A stretch of DNA of 64,000 nt, from the NCBI RefSeq assembly GCF_042685745.1, contig NZ_JBHUNT010000001.1, forward strand, positions 2,914,001 to 2,978,000. Direction: 5' to 3'. Shown one piece after another: positions 37,222 to 46,073 of this stretch. The notes beneath the pieces were generated by a model. That model made no database searches, had not been told where the DNA came from, and worked only from the letters and a program-made list of their open reading frames with translations. The position numbers and the translations under genes are program-made. This DNA is from Prauserella_A oleivorans. Its GTDB lineage: Bacteria > Actinomycetota > Actinomycetes > Mycobacteriales > Pseudonocardiaceae. Within the stretch, counting starts at the first letter, position 1, and every line of letters starts with the position of its first letter.

Positions 37222-38583
37222 TCACCGCCAGTCGGGGGTGCCTTCGTGCACGGCCTGGTCGCCACGGACCGCGTGCCCGGCGGTCGGCATGATGTCCCGG
37301 CGGTAGGTTTCCGGCAGGAACGAGGCGCACACCAGGCTGATGACGGCGACGACGACGAGGTAGGCGACGAAGTACCACGGGCTGCCCCCGCCCGCGGCGA
37401 TGAGCACGCTGCCGATGAGCGGCGTCAGACCGCTCGCGACGATCCCCGAGAACTGGTACACGGAGCCCACGCCCGTGTAGCGAACGCGTGTGTCGAACAA
37501 TTCGGACCAGAACGCGGCGAGCGGAGCGTAGACCGCCGTGTAGACCACCCCCAGAGAGAGTACGATCCCCAGCCATACCAGCGCCGTATCTTCGGTCCGC
37601 ACCAGCAGGAAGGTAGGTCCGGCGAGCAGCGCGGTCAGCACCACTCCGGCCGTGTAAACGGGTTTCCGCCCCCACCGGTCGGACAGACCGCCGTAGATCG
37701 GGATGAAGATGATCCCCACGGCCGAGGCGAGTGCCACGCCGGTGAGACCGACCGACTGCGGCAGCCCGAGATCGTTGGCGACGTACGAGACGATGAGCAC
37801 GCCGAACGCGTTGAACGCGAGCCCTTCGATCCAGCGCGTTCCCATGCCCAGGAGGAACTCCTTCGGCTGGGTCCTGAGCATCGTGGCGAACGGTACCTTC
37901 ACCGCTTCCTGGCGTTCCCGGACGGTGGCGAACGCCGGGGTTTCCAGCACCTGCAGGCGGATGTAGAGCCCGACGGCAACCAGCGCGAGGCTCGCGACGA
38001 AGGCGATCCGCCAACCCCAGGTCAGGAAGGCCTCTTCCGGCAGGAGGGACAGCAGCGCGAAGGCGCCCGACGCCATCAGCAGGCCTGCGGGAACGCCGGC
38101 CTGCGGCCAGCTGCCGAAGAATCCGCGGCGGTCCCGTGGTGCGTACTCCACCGCCATCAGCACCGCGCCACCGTATTCGCCGCCGACGCCGATGCCCTGG
38201 ACGAGCCGCATCAGCACCAACAGCACCGGAGCGGCCACGCCGATCGTGTCGTAGGTCGGGAGCAACCCGATCGCTGTCGTGCCCACACCCATGATGATCA
38301 GCGTGGCGATCAGCATCTTCTTCCGGCCGACGCGGTCGCCGAAATGCCCGAACACCACGCTGCCCAGCGGCCTGGCCAGGAAACCGGCCGCGAAGGTGGC
38401 GAACGAGACGATGGTTCCCGTTGTGGGGTCGAGGTTGGTGAAGAAGAGCTTGTTGAACACCAGCCCCGCCGCGGTGCCGTAGAGAAAGAAGTCGTACCAC
38501 TCGATGGCCGCGCCGATCGACGAGGCCAGGGCGACCTTGCCAACCGAAGGCCGATCGTCCACAGTGCTCGGTGAGTCAGCCAC
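37222..38583 (-). CDS. MFS transporter, metabolite:H+ symporter (MHS) family
   Basis: 453 residues from GTG 38583, with GGAGG 8 bases in front. MHS hallmarks are ASSIGAAIEWYDFFLYG in TM1, the motif GHFGDRVGRKKML after TM2, and LMRLVQGIGVGGEYGGA. Twelve TM segments. It starts 14 bases after the pta stop, so it is the third gene of the xsc-pta unit. In Cupriavidus the sulfoacetate importer SauU is also an MFS protein; this one is a good candidate for sulfonate uptake. Confidence 0.87.
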   Translation of the reverse strand: MADSPSTVDDRPSVGKVALASSIGAAIEWYDFFLYGTAAGLVFNKLFFTNLDPTTGTIVSFATFAAGFLARPLGSVVFGHFGDRVGRKKMLIATLIIMGVGTTAIGLLPTYDTIGVAAPVLLVLMRLVQGIGVGGEYGGAVLMAVEYAPRDRRGFFGSWPQAGVPAGLLMASGAFALLSLLPEEAFLTWGWRIAFVASLALVAVGLYIRLQVLETPAFATVRERQEAVKVPFATMLRTQPKEFLLGMGTRWIEGLAFNAFGVLIVSYVANDLGLPQSVGLTGVALASAVGIIFIPIYGGLSDRWGRKPVYTAGVVLTALLAGPTFLLVRTEDTALVWLGIVLSLGVVYTAVYAPLAAFWSELFDTRVRYTGVGSVYQFSGIVASGLTPLIGSVLIAAGGGSPWYFVAYLVVVAVISLVCASFLPETYRRDIMPTAGHAVRGDQAVHEGTPDWR

Positions 38584-38597
38584 GGCTTCTACCTCCA

Positions 38598-39653
38598 CTA
38601 CGTTGTGGGGCCACGCTCCGATGTGGAATCGAGAGACTGTACTCCGCTGATGAGAGCCATGACCTCGATGTCGTGACTGCTGCATCCGCGGGACAGGTCG
38701 TTTAACGGGGCCCGAAGGCCCTGCAGGATCGGGCCGAGCGCGGTTGCGCCGCCCAGGCGTTCCGCGATCTTGTAGCCGATATTGCCCGCGTCGAGGTTCG
38801 GGAACACCAGCACGTTGGCGCGCCCGGCGACGGCCGAATCGGGCGCCTTCGTCCGCGCCACCGCGGCCACCAGGGCGGCGTCCAGTTGCAGCTCACCGTC
38901 CACGGGTACGCCTGGGAGGCGCTCGCGCACGAGGGCCGTCGCCGTGCGCACCTTGTCGACCGACGGATGCCGCGCACTGCCTTGCGTACTGAAGGAAAGC
39001 ATGGCGACGACGGGGTGCCGGGAGGTGAGTGTGCGGTAGTTCTCCGCTGCCGCCACCGCGACGTCGGCGAGCTGCTCGGCATCCGGGTCCGGGAGAACCG
39101 CACAGTCGGCGAACGCCAGTACCCGGCCGTCGGTGAGGGCCATGAGGAAGACGCTGCTGATGTGCCGGACTCCGGGTGCGGGCCCGATCAACCTGAGCGC
39201 GGCGCGCAGCACGTCGGCCGTGGGGCGCGCGGCCCCCGCGACACAGGCGTCGAACAGGTCGGCCCGCACGGCGGCCGCCGCGCTGTAGAGAGGGTCGCAG
39301 CGGGCGGCTCGGTAACATGACGCCGGCCGGTGCGCGAACGCCGCCCGCATTCTCCGCGCCACCGCGGCCTCCCTGGCGAGCTGACGCGGATCCACGACGA
39401 GCGACGGCGGAATGGGACCGCCGCTCGCCGTGTGGACGCGTTCCGGCCTGCCGAGGAGCCGGACCTCGGGGCCACCCTGCTCGTGCAGCCGGGTTGCCGC
39501 GCCGATCGCGCGCGGATCCTCCCCGTCGGCGAGTAGGACCCGGGCCGGCCGCCGGGTGAGCCGTTCCCGCCAGTGGGCGACGAGCTCGGCGGTGGGCGGC
39601 CCGCCGGCCGGCCACGCGGGGGCGGGTACCGGCCCCACCGCCGTGTCGCTCAT
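38598..39653 (-). CDS. pta: Phosphate acetyltransferase
   Basis: 351 residues from ATG 39653 behind AAGGAGG. PTA_PTB motifs: RVLLADGEDPRAIGAATRL near the N-terminus, LAFADCAVLPDPDAEQLADVA, MLSFSTQGSARHPSVDKVRTA and ANVLVFPNLDAGNIGYKIAERLGGA. It is the short single-domain type. Placed after xsc, it converts the acetyl phosphate from sulfoacetaldehyde cleavage into acetyl-CoA, an arrangement known from sulfonate degraders. Confidence 0.92.
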   Translation of the reverse strand: MSDTAVGPVPAPAWPAGGPPTAELVAHWRERLTRRPARVLLADGEDPRAIGAATRLHEQGGPEVRLLGRPERVHTASGGPIPPSLVVDPRQLAREAAVARRMRAAFAHRPASCYRAARCDPLYSAAAAVRADLFDACVAGAARPTADVLRAALRLIGPAPGVRHISSVFLMALTDGRVLAFADCAVLPDPDAEQLADVAVAAAENYRTLTSRHPVVAMLSFSTQGSARHPSVDKVRTATALVRERLPGVPVDGELQLDAALVAAVARTKAPDSAVAGRANVLVFPNLDAGNIGYKIAERLGGATALGPILQGLRAPLNDLSRGCSSHDIEVMALISGVQSLDSTSERGPTT

Positions 39654-39679
39654 CGTGCCTCCTTCCCGGGCGAGTCCGG

Positions 39680-41416
39680 TCAGGCGTTCGCGGAGAGGTG
39701 CGCGTACTTGTCCAGGTGGCGCTGTGGGTAGCGCATGGCGTCCCGGCGGAAGGGGTCGCCCAGCTCGAGGGGGTCGGCGTGGACCTGGACCACCGTGGGG
39801 CGGCCTGAGTCGAGGGCTTCCTTGATCGCGGGCTGGATGTCGTCCTCGGTGCTCGCGGTGATCCCGTTGGCGCCCATCGCACGCGCGATCTCGGCGAAGT
39901 CGGGATTGTCCAAGTTGGATCCGACATACCGGTCGCCGAACCAGATCACCTGGTTCTTCTTCTCCGCGCCCCATTGCTTGTTGTTCCACACCACGGAGAC
40001 GACGGGGATGTCCTCGCGGACCGCGGTCATCACCTCGGCCAGACTCATTCCCCACGCACCGTCACCGACATAGGACAGCACGGGCCGGTCGGGTGCCGCC
40101 AACTTGGCGCCCAGCGCGGTCGGGTAGGCGTAGCCGCAGTTGCCGAAGGTCATCGCGGCGAGGAAGCTGCGGGGCGTCTCGAAATGCAGGTACGAGTTGG
40201 AGACCGAGCAGATGTTGCCGATGTCGGTCGACACGATTGCATCCTGCGGCAGGACGTCGCGGATCAACGACAGCGCCCGGCGAGGGCTGATCGGCTCCCC
40301 GCTGCGGGAGCTCCAGGTCTCGAGCTCGTCGGCCCAGGCCGCCTTCTCGTCGGCGATCCGCGCGAGCCGGTGCGAGTCCGGGCGCCGATCGGCCTGCTCG
40401 GCTTTGAGCAGCCGGATGAGCTCCGCGGCCGAGGATTTCGCGTCCCCGCAGATGCCCAGCTCGATCTTCTTGGTCAGCCCGAGCCTGCGGTGGTCGGCGT
40501 CGATCTGGATGATCTTCGCGTCGGAGGGCCAGTAGTCGAGGCCGTGCTGGGGGAGCGTGCCGAACGGGTTCAGGCGGCAGCCGAGGGCCAGCACCACATC
40601 GGCTTCGGAGATCAGGCGCATGGCCGCTTTGGAGCCCTGGTAGCCCAGTGGACCGACGGCTAGCCGGTGGCTGTACGGGAACGAATCGTTGTGCAGGTAG
40701 GAGTTCGCCACAGGCGCGGTGAGGTACTCGGCGAGGGCGGCGACCTCCTCGACTCCGTCCGCGGCGACGACGCCGCCGCCCGCGATGATCACCGGCTTGC
40801 GGGCGTTGGCCAGCAGCGCGGCGGCCGCTCGGAGCCGCTCGGCGTCACCGGGCCCGCGCCGTAGCTCCGCCGACGGGTAGATGTCGTACTCGGCCGTGCC
40901 GTAGAAGTAGTCGCGGGGGATGTCGACCTGCACGGGCCCGTTCTCCGCCTTCGCGACGTAGAACGCCCTGCGCAGCAACTCCGACATCCGATCGGGGCGG
41001 TTCACCTGTACTTGCCATTTGGTGATCTTCGAGAAGATCGGGAGCTGGTCGGTCTCCTGGAACCCACCGAGGCCGACGCCCGCGGAGCCGGCCGAGGGTG
41101 TGATCACGACCATCGGCGTGTGCGCCCAGTACGCGGCGGTGACGGCCGTGACGAAGTTGGTGATGCCCGGCCCGTTCTGGGCGACAACGGCCGTCGGCCT
41201 GCCGGTGACGCGGGCGTACCCGTCCGCCATATGGGCGGCGTTCTGCTCGTGCGCAACCGGCAGGAACCGGATGCCGGCGTCCGGGAAGAGGTCCAGCGCG
41301 TCCATATAGGCCGAGCCCACGATGCCCGGCACCAGGGTGACGCCTTCGGCCACCAGCTGCTCGACGAACGCTTCGCTCGCCGACATCGTCGTCGGGCCGC
41401 TGTACTCAGGCACCAT
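39680..41416 (-). CDS. xsc: Sulfoacetaldehyde acetyltransferase
   Basis: 578 residues from ATG 41416 behind GGGAGG; ATG 41386 (MSASEAF) is possible. ThDP-enzyme layout: N-terminal PYR domain with VAHEQNAAHMADGYAR (activating Glu), a central domain with NSYLHNDSFPYSH, LGYQGSKAAM and GTLPQHGLDYWP, and a C-terminal PP domain with GDGAWGMS... NNKQWGAEKKNQV. These blocks are specific to Xsc rather than to acetolactate synthase. Reaction: sulfoacetaldehyde plus phosphate gives acetyl phosphate plus sulfite. Cytoplasmic. Heads the xsc-pta-MFS unit. Confidence 0.95.
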   Translation of the reverse strand: MVPEYSGPTTMSASEAFVEQLVAEGVTLVPGIVGSAYMDALDLFPDAGIRFLPVAHEQNAAHMADGYARVTGRPTAVVAQNGPGITNFVTAVTAAYWAHTPMVVITPSAGSAGVGLGGFQETDQLPIFSKITKWQVQVNRPDRMSELLRRAFYVAKAENGPVQVDIPRDYFYGTAEYDIYPSAELRRGPGDAERLRAAAALLANARKPVIIAGGGVVAADGVEEVAALAEYLTAPVANSYLHNDSFPYSHRLAVGPLGYQGSKAAMRLISEADVVLALGCRLNPFGTLPQHGLDYWPSDAKIIQIDADHRRLGLTKKIELGICGDAKSSAAELIRLLKAEQADRRPDSHRLARIADEKAAWADELETWSSRSGEPISPRRALSLIRDVLPQDAIVSTDIGNICSVSNSYLHFETPRSFLAAMTFGNCGYAYPTALGAKLAAPDRPVLSYVGDGAWGMSLAEVMTAVREDIPVVSVVWNNKQWGAEKKNQVIWFGDRYVGSNLDNPDFAEIARAMGANGITASTEDDIQPAIKEALDSGRPTVVQVHADPLELGDPFRRDAMRYPQRHLDKYAHLSANA

Positions 41417-41429
41417 TGCCTCCCAGGGT

Positions 41430-41455
41430 ATTCCAATATATGACACGATATTCCA
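41430..41455. promoter_or_regulatory. Candidate operator, site 2, upstream of xsc
   Basis: ATTCCA (41430-41435), TGACA (41441-41445) and TTCCA (41451-41455) repeat the spacing found at 32993-33018. It lies 13 bases upstream of the xsc start, so binding would block transcription or act near the start site. It is in the 116-bp region shared with the divergent IclR gene. Confidence 0.55.
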
Positions 41456-41508
41456 CACACGACGCTAGAGGAGTGGAAAACGGGTGTCAACGATCCGGGG
41501 TAAGCTTC

Positions 41509-41523
41509 TTCCAATATGTGATA
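41509..41523. promoter_or_regulatory. Partial copy of the operator next to the IclR ribosome-binding site
   Basis: TTCCA-N5-TGATA at 41509-41523 matches two of the three blocks of the sites at 32993 and 41430 and ends at the AGGAGG of the IclR gene. A looser inverted copy, TGGAA-N6-TGTCA, is at 41474-41489. Together they suggest autoregulation. Confidence 0.35.
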
Positions 41524-41532
41524 GGAGGTGCC

Positions 41533-42336
41533 ATGTCGGCTGAGGGCAATGGGGGGCCGCGCAACGCCGGGCCCATCGTCGGCGCGCAGACGATTTCGCG
41601 TGCTTTCGCCGTACTGAGGCTGTTCCAGCAGCGCCGCGGCGACCTCGGGGTCGGCACGATCGCCAAGGAGCTCGGCCTCAACCTCAGTACGACGCACCGC
41701 ATCGTGCGAGCGCTGGTCAGTGAGGGCTACCTCGCCCAGAACGAGGACAACGAGCGCTATTACCTGGGTACCGGGGCGCTGCTGCTCGGCCAGGCCGCGC
41801 ACCGTAACTTCGGGTTGGACGTCGTATACCCGGTGCTGCAGCAGGTGTCGGCCAACACGGGAGAGTCGGTCAATCTCGGTGTGCTGTCCGGGGATGCCGC
41901 CGTCGTGGTCGAACGGATCGAATCGCCCGCGCCGCTGCGGTTCACCCAGCCGCCGGGCACGCGCGTTCCCCTGCACGCCTCCGCGATGGGCAAGGTGCTG
42001 CTGGCGTTCAATCCCGAGGCAGAGCAGCTGGCGTTGCGAGGCGTCAAGAAGCTGGAACGGTTCACGCCCAACACCATCGTCTCGCCGAAGGATCTCCGCG
42101 CGGAACTCGAGCGGATCCGGGTCCGCGGGTGGAGCATCGACAACGAGGACTCGAACCTCGGGGTGCGCTGCGTCGGTGCGCCGATCTGCGACGGGAGCGG
42201 AATCGCCAGGGCGGCCATCGCTATCCAAGCGCCCGCCGTCCGGGTTCCCGACGAGCGGCTCGAGGATCTCGGCCCCGAGGCAGTCCGGGCTGCCAAGGAG
42301 ATCTCGACCCTCCTGCCGCCGGGGCACAGCTTCTGA
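41533..42336 (+). CDS. IclR-family transcriptional regulator
   Basis: 267 residues from ATG 41533 behind ATAGGAGGTG. N-terminal winged helix: ISRAFAVLRLFQQRRGDLGVGTIAKELGLNLSTTHRIVRALVSEGYL. C-terminal effector domain: ESVNLGVLSGDAAVVVERIES, PLHASAMGKVLLAF, and RGWSIDNEDSNLGVRCVGAPI. Divergent from xsc and upstream of the SauS-like gene; the probable regulator of the sulfonate genes. Effector unknown, perhaps sulfoacetate, sulfoacetaldehyde or a CoA ester. Confidence 0.9.
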   Translation: MSAEGNGGPRNAGPIVGAQTISRAFAVLRLFQQRRGDLGVGTIAKELGLNLSTTHRIVRALVSEGYLAQNEDNERYYLGTGALLLGQAAHRNFGLDVVYPVLQQVSANTGESVNLGVLSGDAAVVVERIESPAPLRFTQPPGTRVPLHASAMGKVLLAFNPEAEQLALRGVKKLERFTPNTIVSPKDLRAELERIRVRGWSIDNEDSNLGVRCVGAPICDGSGIARAAIAIQAPAVRVPDERLEDLGPEAVRAAKEISTLLPPGHSF

Positions 42337-42422
42337 GGGCCCGTTTCCCTCTATGGAGTGACTCAGCACACAATTCCGCCGGTGGTCAGGGGCGTTGACG
42401 CGCCCGGGCGGGCCTCGTAGGT

Positions 42423-42441
42423 TGTGGGATTACCTACCACA
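42423..42441. promoter_or_regulatory. Dyad upstream of the SauS-like gene
   Basis: TGTGG (42423-42427) and CCACA (42437-42441) form an inverted pair with 9 bases between, within the 210-bp gap after the IclR gene. It does not match the ATTCCA/TGACA motif. It could be an operator or chance. Confidence 0.2.
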
Positions 42442-42546
42442 TTGTGAAATACCGTGGGAGGTCGACGCCGGGTTGCCGGCCAGGTGTGTGCTCAGCCAGT
42501 CGCAGCGTCGCGACGACGCGCGGCCACGTCAGAAGGGACGCGGGCC

Positions 42547-43956
42547 ATGGATACACAGGACACCTCCGCCGCAGAGACCGTCGCCGCACTCGTGGCCAGG
42601 GCCAGAGCGGCGCAGGCGGTGTTCGAGGACTTCGACCAGCAACGGGTGGACGACGTGGTGGCGGGCGCCGCGTGGGCCATCTACCGGCCGGACCGCGCGC
42701 GTGAGCTCGCGGAGATCGCCGTCCGCGACACCGGACTTGGCAACGCCGAGGACAAGGTCGCGAAGAACCAGCGCAAGACCCTCGGCACACTGCGGGACCT
42801 CACCGGAGTCAAATCGGTCGGGGTGATCCGGGAGGATCCTGCGACGGGAATCACCGAGTACGCCAAGCCGGTCGGCGTGGTGGCTGCAGTGTGCCCCTCG
42901 ACGAACCCCGCCGCCACCCCGGCCAACAAGACCATGATGGCGCTCAAGGGTCGCAACGCCGTCATCCTCTCGCCGTCCCCGAAAGGGGCGTCCACATGCC
43001 GGCTGCTCGTCGAGTACATCCATGCCGAGCTCGACAAGGTCGGCGCGCCGCGCGACCTGGTGCAGTATGTGGCCGAGCCGAGCAAGGCATTGACCAACGA
43101 ACTGATGAGTCAGGCCGACCTCGTCGTCGTCACGGGATCGCAGCGCAACGTCCGGCAGGCTTACCGCAGTGGTACTCCGGCGATCGGGGTGGGTGCGGGA
43201 AACGCCCCGGTGATCGTCGACGCCGACGCCGACATCGCCGACGCGGCCGAGAAGATCCGGCGGAGCAAGACGTTCGACTACGCCACGAGCTGCTCGTCGG
43301 AGAACTCCGTACACATCCACGACACCGTCTACGACGCCACGCTCCGGGCGCTCGAGGACCAGGGCGGGTACCTGCTGACCAGTGAGGAGAAGGAGCGCCT
43401 GGCCGGCGTGATGTGGCCGAACGGCAAGCTCAGCCCGGCCGTGACCGCACAGCCGCCCGGCAAGCTCGCGGCACTCGCCGGTCTGGACTCGCCGGCCGCC
43501 CGGTCGGCGAGCTTCTTCATGGTGCAGGAGGAGGGGGTCGGTCCCGAGTACCCGTTCAGTGGCGAGAAGCTGTCGGTGGTGCTCACCGTCTACCGGTTCG
43601 GGCGGCTCGACGACGCGCTCCAGCGGATCCAGCAGCTGCTCGACTACCAGGGCGCGGGACATTCCTGCGGGATCCACACCCGCAGCGAGGAGCACGCCCG
43701 GATGGTCGCCGAGCGGCTGCGGGTGGCGCGCGTGCTGGTCAACCAGGCCCACTGCTTCGGTACCGGCGGAGGCTTCGACAACGGTCTCGGCTTCACCCTC
43801 ACGATGGGCGCCGGGACCTGGGCGGGCAACAGCATCAGCGACAACCTGTCCTACCGGCATTTCCTCAACATCACGCGGCTGGCCCGCGTCATCCCGCCCC
43901 GCATTCCCACCGAGGAACAACTGTGGGGCCGCTACCTCGAAACCTACGGGCGGTGA
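42547..43956 (+). CDS. sauS: Acylating aldehyde dehydrogenase, probable sulfoacetaldehyde dehydrogenase
   Basis: 469 residues from ATG 42547. CoA-dependent ALDH features as in EutE/AdhE: VCPSTNPAATPANKTMMALKGRNAVILSPSPK, VVVTGSQRNVRQAY, the catalytic Cys249 in YATSCSSENSV, and QAHCFGTGGGFDNGL. The acylating type reduces an acyl-CoA to the aldehyde or the reverse. Followed 3 bases later by CoA-ligase genes and near xsc, the natural reaction is sulfoacetyl-CoA to sulfoacetaldehyde. The symbol rests on context. Confidence 0.78.
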   Translation: MDTQDTSAAETVAALVARARAAQAVFEDFDQQRVDDVVAGAAWAIYRPDRARELAEIAVRDTGLGNAEDKVAKNQRKTLGTLRDLTGVKSVGVIREDPATGITEYAKPVGVVAAVCPSTNPAATPANKTMMALKGRNAVILSPSPKGASTCRLLVEYIHAELDKVGAPRDLVQYVAEPSKALTNELMSQADLVVVTGSQRNVRQAYRSGTPAIGVGAGNAPVIVDADADIADAAEKIRRSKTFDYATSCSSENSVHIHDTVYDATLRALEDQGGYLLTSEEKERLAGVMWPNGKLSPAVTAQPPGKLAALAGLDSPAARSASFFMVQEEGVGPEYPFSGEKLSVVLTVYRFGRLDDALQRIQQLLDYQGAGHSCGIHTRSEEHARMVAERLRVARVLVNQAHCFGTGGGFDNGLGFTLTMGAGTWAGNSISDNLSYRHFLNITRLARVIPPRIPTEEQLWGRYLETYGR

Positions 43957-43959
43957 CGG

Positions 43960-45129
43960 ATGAAGCTACTGGAACACCAGGGCAAGCAGTTCCTCGCGCA
44001 GGCCGGTCTGCCCGTGCCGCGCGGACGTGTCGTCACGACACCCGACGGCGCACGGCAGGCCGCCGCGGCGCTGGCTACCCGCGTCGCGCTGAAGGCGCAG
44101 ATTCCGGCGGGGAAGCGGGGCAAGTCCGGCGGGATCCGCTTCGCGGACACGCCAGAGCAGGCGCAGGCGGCCGCGGCGGACCTGCTGGGCCACGAGCTGG
44201 CCGGCACGGTCGTCGACACCCTGCTCGTCGAGGAGTGCGCCGACATCCGCACCGAGCTCTACGCGGCGGTGCTCAACGACCCCGCGAGCAAGGGCCCGCT
44301 GGTGCTGTTCTCGGCCGAGGGCGGGATGGACATCGAAGAGGTCGGCGCCCGCGACCCCGAGGCCATCCGCAGGCGAGCCGTGGACATCCGGTCCGGTCTC
44401 ACCGAGGCCGCCGCACGCGGGCTCGTAGGCGGGTTGCCCCAGGACGTCCAGGACACGGTGACCGCCGCGCTGCTGGCGATGTACCGGCTGTATCGCGACA
44501 TCGACGCCGAACTGGTCGAGATCAACCCCCTCGTGGTGACGTCGGCGGGCGAGGTCGTGGCGCTGGACAGCAAGATCACGATCGACCCTGGTGCGGTGAG
44601 CAGGCACGAGGAACTGCTCTCCGAGGTGCTCGCCCACGAGGACGAGGGCGGTACCGTGCTCGAACGCCGCGGGCGTGCGCTGGGCCTGCAGTTCCTCGAA
44701 CTCGACGGCGAGATCGGGGTGCTGGCCAACGGCGCCGGGCTGACCATGACCACGCTCGACGCCATCAACCACTACGGTGGCAGGCCCGCGAACTTCCTGG
44801 AGATCGGCGGCGACGCCTACACGAAAGCGACGCCGGCGTTGCAGCTCGTCCTGGACAACCCGCGGGTGCGCAGCCTGGTGGTGAACTTCTGCGGTGCCTT
44901 CGCCCGCACCGACGTGATGACCGGCGGGGTGCTCTCGGCCATCGAGGAACTCTGCCCGGACGTGCCGATCTTCTTCTCGATCCACGGAACGGGCGAGGAC
45001 AAGGCCATCCGCCTGGTGCGGGAACAGCTGGGCGTCGAACCCTACGACACGATGGACGACGCCGTGCGCGCGGCAATCGACGCGGCCGGTGCCGACGACA
45101 CCCCGGCGCGGGGGAAGGTGGCGGGCTGA
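43960..45129 (+). CDS. ADP-forming acyl-CoA ligase beta subunit (SucC-like), probable sulfoacetate-CoA ligase
   Basis: 389 residues from ATG 43960. ATP-grasp start MKLLEHQGKQFLAQAGLPVPRG, VALKAQIPAGKRGKSGG, LVEINPLVVT (metal site) and the CoA-ligase domain with GAGLTMTTLDAINHYGG and NFLEIGGDA. It resembles succinyl-CoA synthetase beta, but its location between a SauS-like gene and SucD-like gene, away from TCA genes, argues for a different acid. ADP-forming sulfoacetate ligases have been reported in anaerobes (recalled). Substrate specificity is inferred. Confidence 0.82.
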   Translation: MKLLEHQGKQFLAQAGLPVPRGRVVTTPDGARQAAAALATRVALKAQIPAGKRGKSGGIRFADTPEQAQAAAADLLGHELAGTVVDTLLVEECADIRTELYAAVLNDPASKGPLVLFSAEGGMDIEEVGARDPEAIRRRAVDIRSGLTEAAARGLVGGLPQDVQDTVTAALLAMYRLYRDIDAELVEINPLVVTSAGEVVALDSKITIDPGAVSRHEELLSEVLAHEDEGGTVLERRGRALGLQFLELDGEIGVLANGAGLTMTTLDAINHYGGRPANFLEIGGDAYTKATPALQLVLDNPRVRSLVVNFCGAFARTDVMTGGVLSAIEELCPDVPIFFSIHGTGEDKAIRLVREQLGVEPYDTMDDAVRAAIDAAGADDTPARGKVAG

Positions 45130-46022
45130 TGCTGGTCTCCGAACACGACAACGTGATCGTGCAGGGCCTCACCGGACGACAGGGTTCGTTCTGGGCCGAG
45201 CGCATGGCCGAGTGCGGAACCCGGATCGTCGCCGGGGCGAGCCCGGGCAAGGGCGGCCGGACGGTCGGCGGTGTACCGGTGTACGACTCGGTCGCCGAGG
45301 CCGCGCGCAGCCACCGGCTCGACGTGTCGGTGCTGTTCGTCCCGCCGCTCGCCGTGCGCAAGGCCGCGAGCGACGCCGTGGCCGCCGGGGTGCGGAAGAT
45401 CGTGCTGCTGACCGAGCACGTGCCCTATCAGGACGTCATGCACGTGCTGGCCGACGCCCGCGACGCGGGGGCGCAGGTGCTCGGGCCGAACACCGCGGGC
45501 CTGGTCGTACCCGGCGTCGCGTCGGTGGGCATCATGCCGGGCTTCGCGACCAACATCTTTCAGCCCGGCTCGATCGGGGTCATCTCGCGCAGTGGCAGTC
45601 TGGGCACGCTCGTGGCCCTCAATCTCGTGGCTGCCGGATACGGGCAGTCGGCGTTCATCGGCATCGGCGGAGACCCGATACTCGGCACCACGACGCTGGA
45701 CGCGGTGCGGGAGCTCGATGCCGACGACCGTACCGATGCGGTCGTGCTCGTCGGCGAGATCGGCGGTTCGATGGAGGAGGACGCCGCCGCCTACGTCGCC
45801 ACGATGAACAAGCCCGTGGTCGCGTTCATCGCGGGCCGCTCCGCCCCGCCGGACCGACGGATGGGGCACGCCGGCGCGATCGTAAGCGCGGGCAAAGGCA
45901 GTGGAGCGTCGAAGGTGGACGCGCTGACGGCCGCGGGGGCGACCGTTGTCGACCTGCCGAGCGGCATCGGAGCCGCGCTGCGGGCCGCCGGGGTGTCGCC
46001 GGGCCGCACAGCTGCCGCCTGA
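45129..46022 (+). CDS. ADP-forming acyl-CoA ligase alpha subunit (SucD-like)
   Basis: 297 residues from ATG 45129 (TGATG overlap with the beta gene). Rossmann CoA-binding domain: VIVQGLTGRQGSFWAERM and VPVYDSV; ligase domain with GPNTAGLVVPG, ISRSGSLGTLV and the phosphorylated His (H247) in MGHAGAIVSAGKGSG. With the beta subunit it would make sulfoacetyl-CoA at the cost of ATP to ADP. Ends in a hairpin terminator. Confidence 0.85.
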   Translation: MLVSEHDNVIVQGLTGRQGSFWAERMAECGTRIVAGASPGKGGRTVGGVPVYDSVAEAARSHRLDVSVLFVPPLAVRKAASDAVAAGVRKIVLLTEHVPYQDVMHVLADARDAGAQVLGPNTAGLVVPGVASVGIMPGFATNIFQPGSIGVISRSGSLGTLVALNLVAAGYGQSAFIGIGGDPILGTTTLDAVRELDADDRTDAVVLVGEIGGSMEEDAAAYVATMNKPVVAFIAGRSAPPDRRMGHAGAIVSAGKGSGASKVDALTAAGATVVDLPSGIGAALRAAGVSPGRTAAA

Positions 46023-46034
46023 GGGGTGCCCGTT

Positions 46035-46073
46035 CCCGGACCGGCCCGCGTCATTCCAGCGGGCTGGTCCGGG
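46035..46073. terminator. Hairpin terminator between convergent genes
   Basis: Bases 46035-46049 pair with 46059-46073 (15 bp, one G-T wobble, 9-nt loop). It starts 13 bases after the SucD-like stop and overlaps the end of the SulP gene, so it can end transcripts on both strands. Confidence 0.65.

Noticed and set aside
37005..37265. Intact small SDR-like gene on the minus strand
   Set aside because: Only the NNAG segment is in this frame; the cofactor loop and YxxxK are missing or in other frames, so it is treated as part of a pseudogene.
39680..41416. Acetolactate synthase or other ThDP enzyme in place of Xsc
   Set aside because: Blocks NSYLHNDSFPYSH, GTLPQHGLDYWP and NNKQWGAEKKNQV, and the adjacent pta, match Xsc specifically.
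43413..45128. Long plus-strand frame upstream of the SucD-like start
   Set aside because: The part before 45129 is out-of-frame reading of the ALDH and SucC-like genes; TGATG overlap and the MLVSEHDNVIVQG start define the real gene.
43960..46022. TCA-cycle succinyl-CoA synthetase
   Set aside because: Fold is the same, but its operon with an acylating ALDH and its position beside xsc make a dedicated ligase more likely; not excluded by sequence alone.
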